DNA of 5,952 nt from Chloroflexi bacterium RIFCSPLOWO2_02_FULL_71_16. Lineage in GTDB: Bacteria > Chloroflexota > Limnocylindria > P2-11E. The notes under the pieces were generated by a model. It worked only from the letters and a program-made list of their open reading frames with translations. It had not been told where the DNA came from and searched no databases. This document shows positions 5,459 to 5,952 of the stretch, piece by piece. The stretch is taken from positions 2,622-8,573 of the forward strand of contig MGON01000108.1 of assembly GCA_001795345.1 (NCBI GenBank), written 5' to 3'. The position numbers and the translations under genes are program-made. Numbering within the stretch: the first letter of the stretch is position 1; each line of letters begins with the position of its first letter.

Positions 5459-5952
5459 GCCCGTTTCACCTCCTGTGCCTCCTTCGCCTTCTTCGACAGC
5501 TGCTTCAAGATGCCCGCGCCGACCGCGCGGATGTGCTCGGCCGCCGTCTCGCGGGCGGCCTCGGGATCGTGGCGCTCGAGCGCGGCGAGGATCCGCCGGT
5601 GCGCTTCCAGTGATGAGTAGGCGCGGCGCTCCGTTTGGAGCCACTCCTCGCGGGACGCTCGGAGCACGTCCCAGATGACGCCGAGCATCGTGACCAGCAG
5701 CTCGTTCCGGGCCGCCTGCCCGATCAGCTCGTGGAACCGGGTGTCCTCGTCGACGTAGTTCTGGCCGGCCGCGACCTTCCGCTCCTGCGACCGCAGGACC
5801 TCGTGGAGCTCGGCGATCTCAGCCGCCGTGATGCTCCGCGCGGCGCGCTCGGAGATGGCGGGCTCGATCAGGCCACGGACGTCGATGACGTCAGAGACCG
5901 TGTGGCCGCGCGACATGAGGGCCGAGAGCGGCTTCGCCAGGTCTTCCGGCTG
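5455..5952 (-). CDS. GntR-family regulator, FadR subfamily with FCD ligand-binding domain (5' end cut by window)
   Basis: The visible 165 residues are the C-terminal part of a FadR-type transcription regulator; the reading frame is still open at the window edge. Family members are usually 220-250 residues, so the missing 60-70 residues should hold the winged helix-turn-helix DNA-binding domain. The all-helical FCD domain covers nearly all that is seen, beginning near VSDVIDVRGLIEPAISERAA. The four FCD metal ligands are recognisable, counted from the window edge: Asp70 and His74 (DTRFH), His118 (EAHRRIL) and His140 (AAEHIRAV). FCD domains bind small carboxylates, often through the metal. The stop overlaps the gamma-delta start by 2 nt (GTGA), so regulator and enzyme share an mRNA. 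It probably controls this operon in response to oxalate or a related acid; that is inference. Its promoter and operator lie outside the window. The Met at 5916 is internal, not the start. Confidence 0.88.
   Translation of the reverse strand, partial: QPEDLAKPLSALMSRGHTVSDVIDVRGLIEPAISERAARSITAAEIAELHEVLRSQERKVAAGQNYVDEDTRFHELIGQAARNELLVTMLGVIWDVLRASREEWLQTERRAYSSLEAHRRILAALERHDPEAARETAAEHIRAVGAGILKQLSKKAKEAQEVKRA
5467..5474 (-). promoter_or_regulatory. Shine-Dalgarno sequence setting the gamma-delta GTG start
   Basis: On the - strand these bases read AGGAGGTG, 8 nt before the GTG at 5458, inside the last codons of the regulator gene. The strong site fixes the non-ATG start and points to coupled translation with the regulator. 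Confidence 0.85.

Noticed and set aside
1884..5620. Long + strand open frames at 1884-3080, 3041-4390 and 4571-5620
   Set aside because: They are antisense to the oxidoreductase genes, with Arg/Leu/Asp/Val-rich composition typical of high-GC shadow frames and no recognisable domains.
5455..5952. Truncated or broken regulator pseudogene
   Set aside because: The frame stays open to the window edge with residues typical of the stretch before an FCD domain, so the missing part is simply outside the window.
1..5952. CRISPR arrays, tRNA or rRNA genes, insertion sequences or an unknown defence-like system
   Set aside because: No spaced direct repeats, cloverleaf, transposase or terminal inverted repeats were seen; nearly all the sequence is explained by the listed genes.

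Overview
This is a high-GC bacterial window with two transcription units facing each other across a short convergent gap. The left one (+ strand) is the conserved translation/replication cluster rpsF-ssb-rpsR. The right one (- strand) is an operon of a GntR/FCD-type regulator (N-terminus cut by the window edge) followed by three subunits of a thiamine-diphosphate 2-oxoacid:ferredoxin oxidoreductase. A small stand-alone stress-type protein gene lies between them, also on the - strand. The S18 core sequence, the gene order and the YflT-like stress protein suggest Chloroflexota (a Limnocylindria-like soil or aquatic lineage). This is inference at about 0.5 confidence; Actinobacteriota or Methylomirabilota/Rokubacteria are alternatives.

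Layout. 2-24: intrinsic terminator of an upstream gene outside the window. 60-90: folded leader element matching the S6:S18-binding mRNA motif, a CCG in a bulge between a stem and a hairpin. 119-1428: rpsF, ssb, rpsR, each with a strong Shine-Dalgarno sequence; S18 carries long Pro/Gly/Arg-rich extensions on both ends. 1449-1482: hairpin between convergent genes. 1507-1848 (-): small YflT-like protein. 1849-2012: no gene; it holds a second hairpin almost identical to the first and a small GC hairpin just past the oxidoreductase operon. 2013-5952 (-), transcribed right to left: regulator, fused gamma-delta subunit, alpha subunit, beta subunit, all tightly packed (GTGA overlap, 0 nt, 14 nt).

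The main point is the substrate of the oxidoreductase. Automatic annotation would say pyruvate:ferredoxin oxidoreductase. However, the alpha subunit has YPIRPYD in place of the YPITP substrate motif, and a substrate loop reading NRALDDPGAF. Together with the fused gamma-delta subunit and three-gene organisation, this matches the oxalate oxidoreductase described from Moorella thermoacetica, which oxidises oxalate to two CO2 and reduces ferredoxin without CoA. The translationally coupled FCD-domain regulator, a family that senses small carboxylates, fits a substrate-controlled catabolic operon. I found no previously unknown type of system; the oxalate assignment and the ribosomal leader motif are the most valuable observations.
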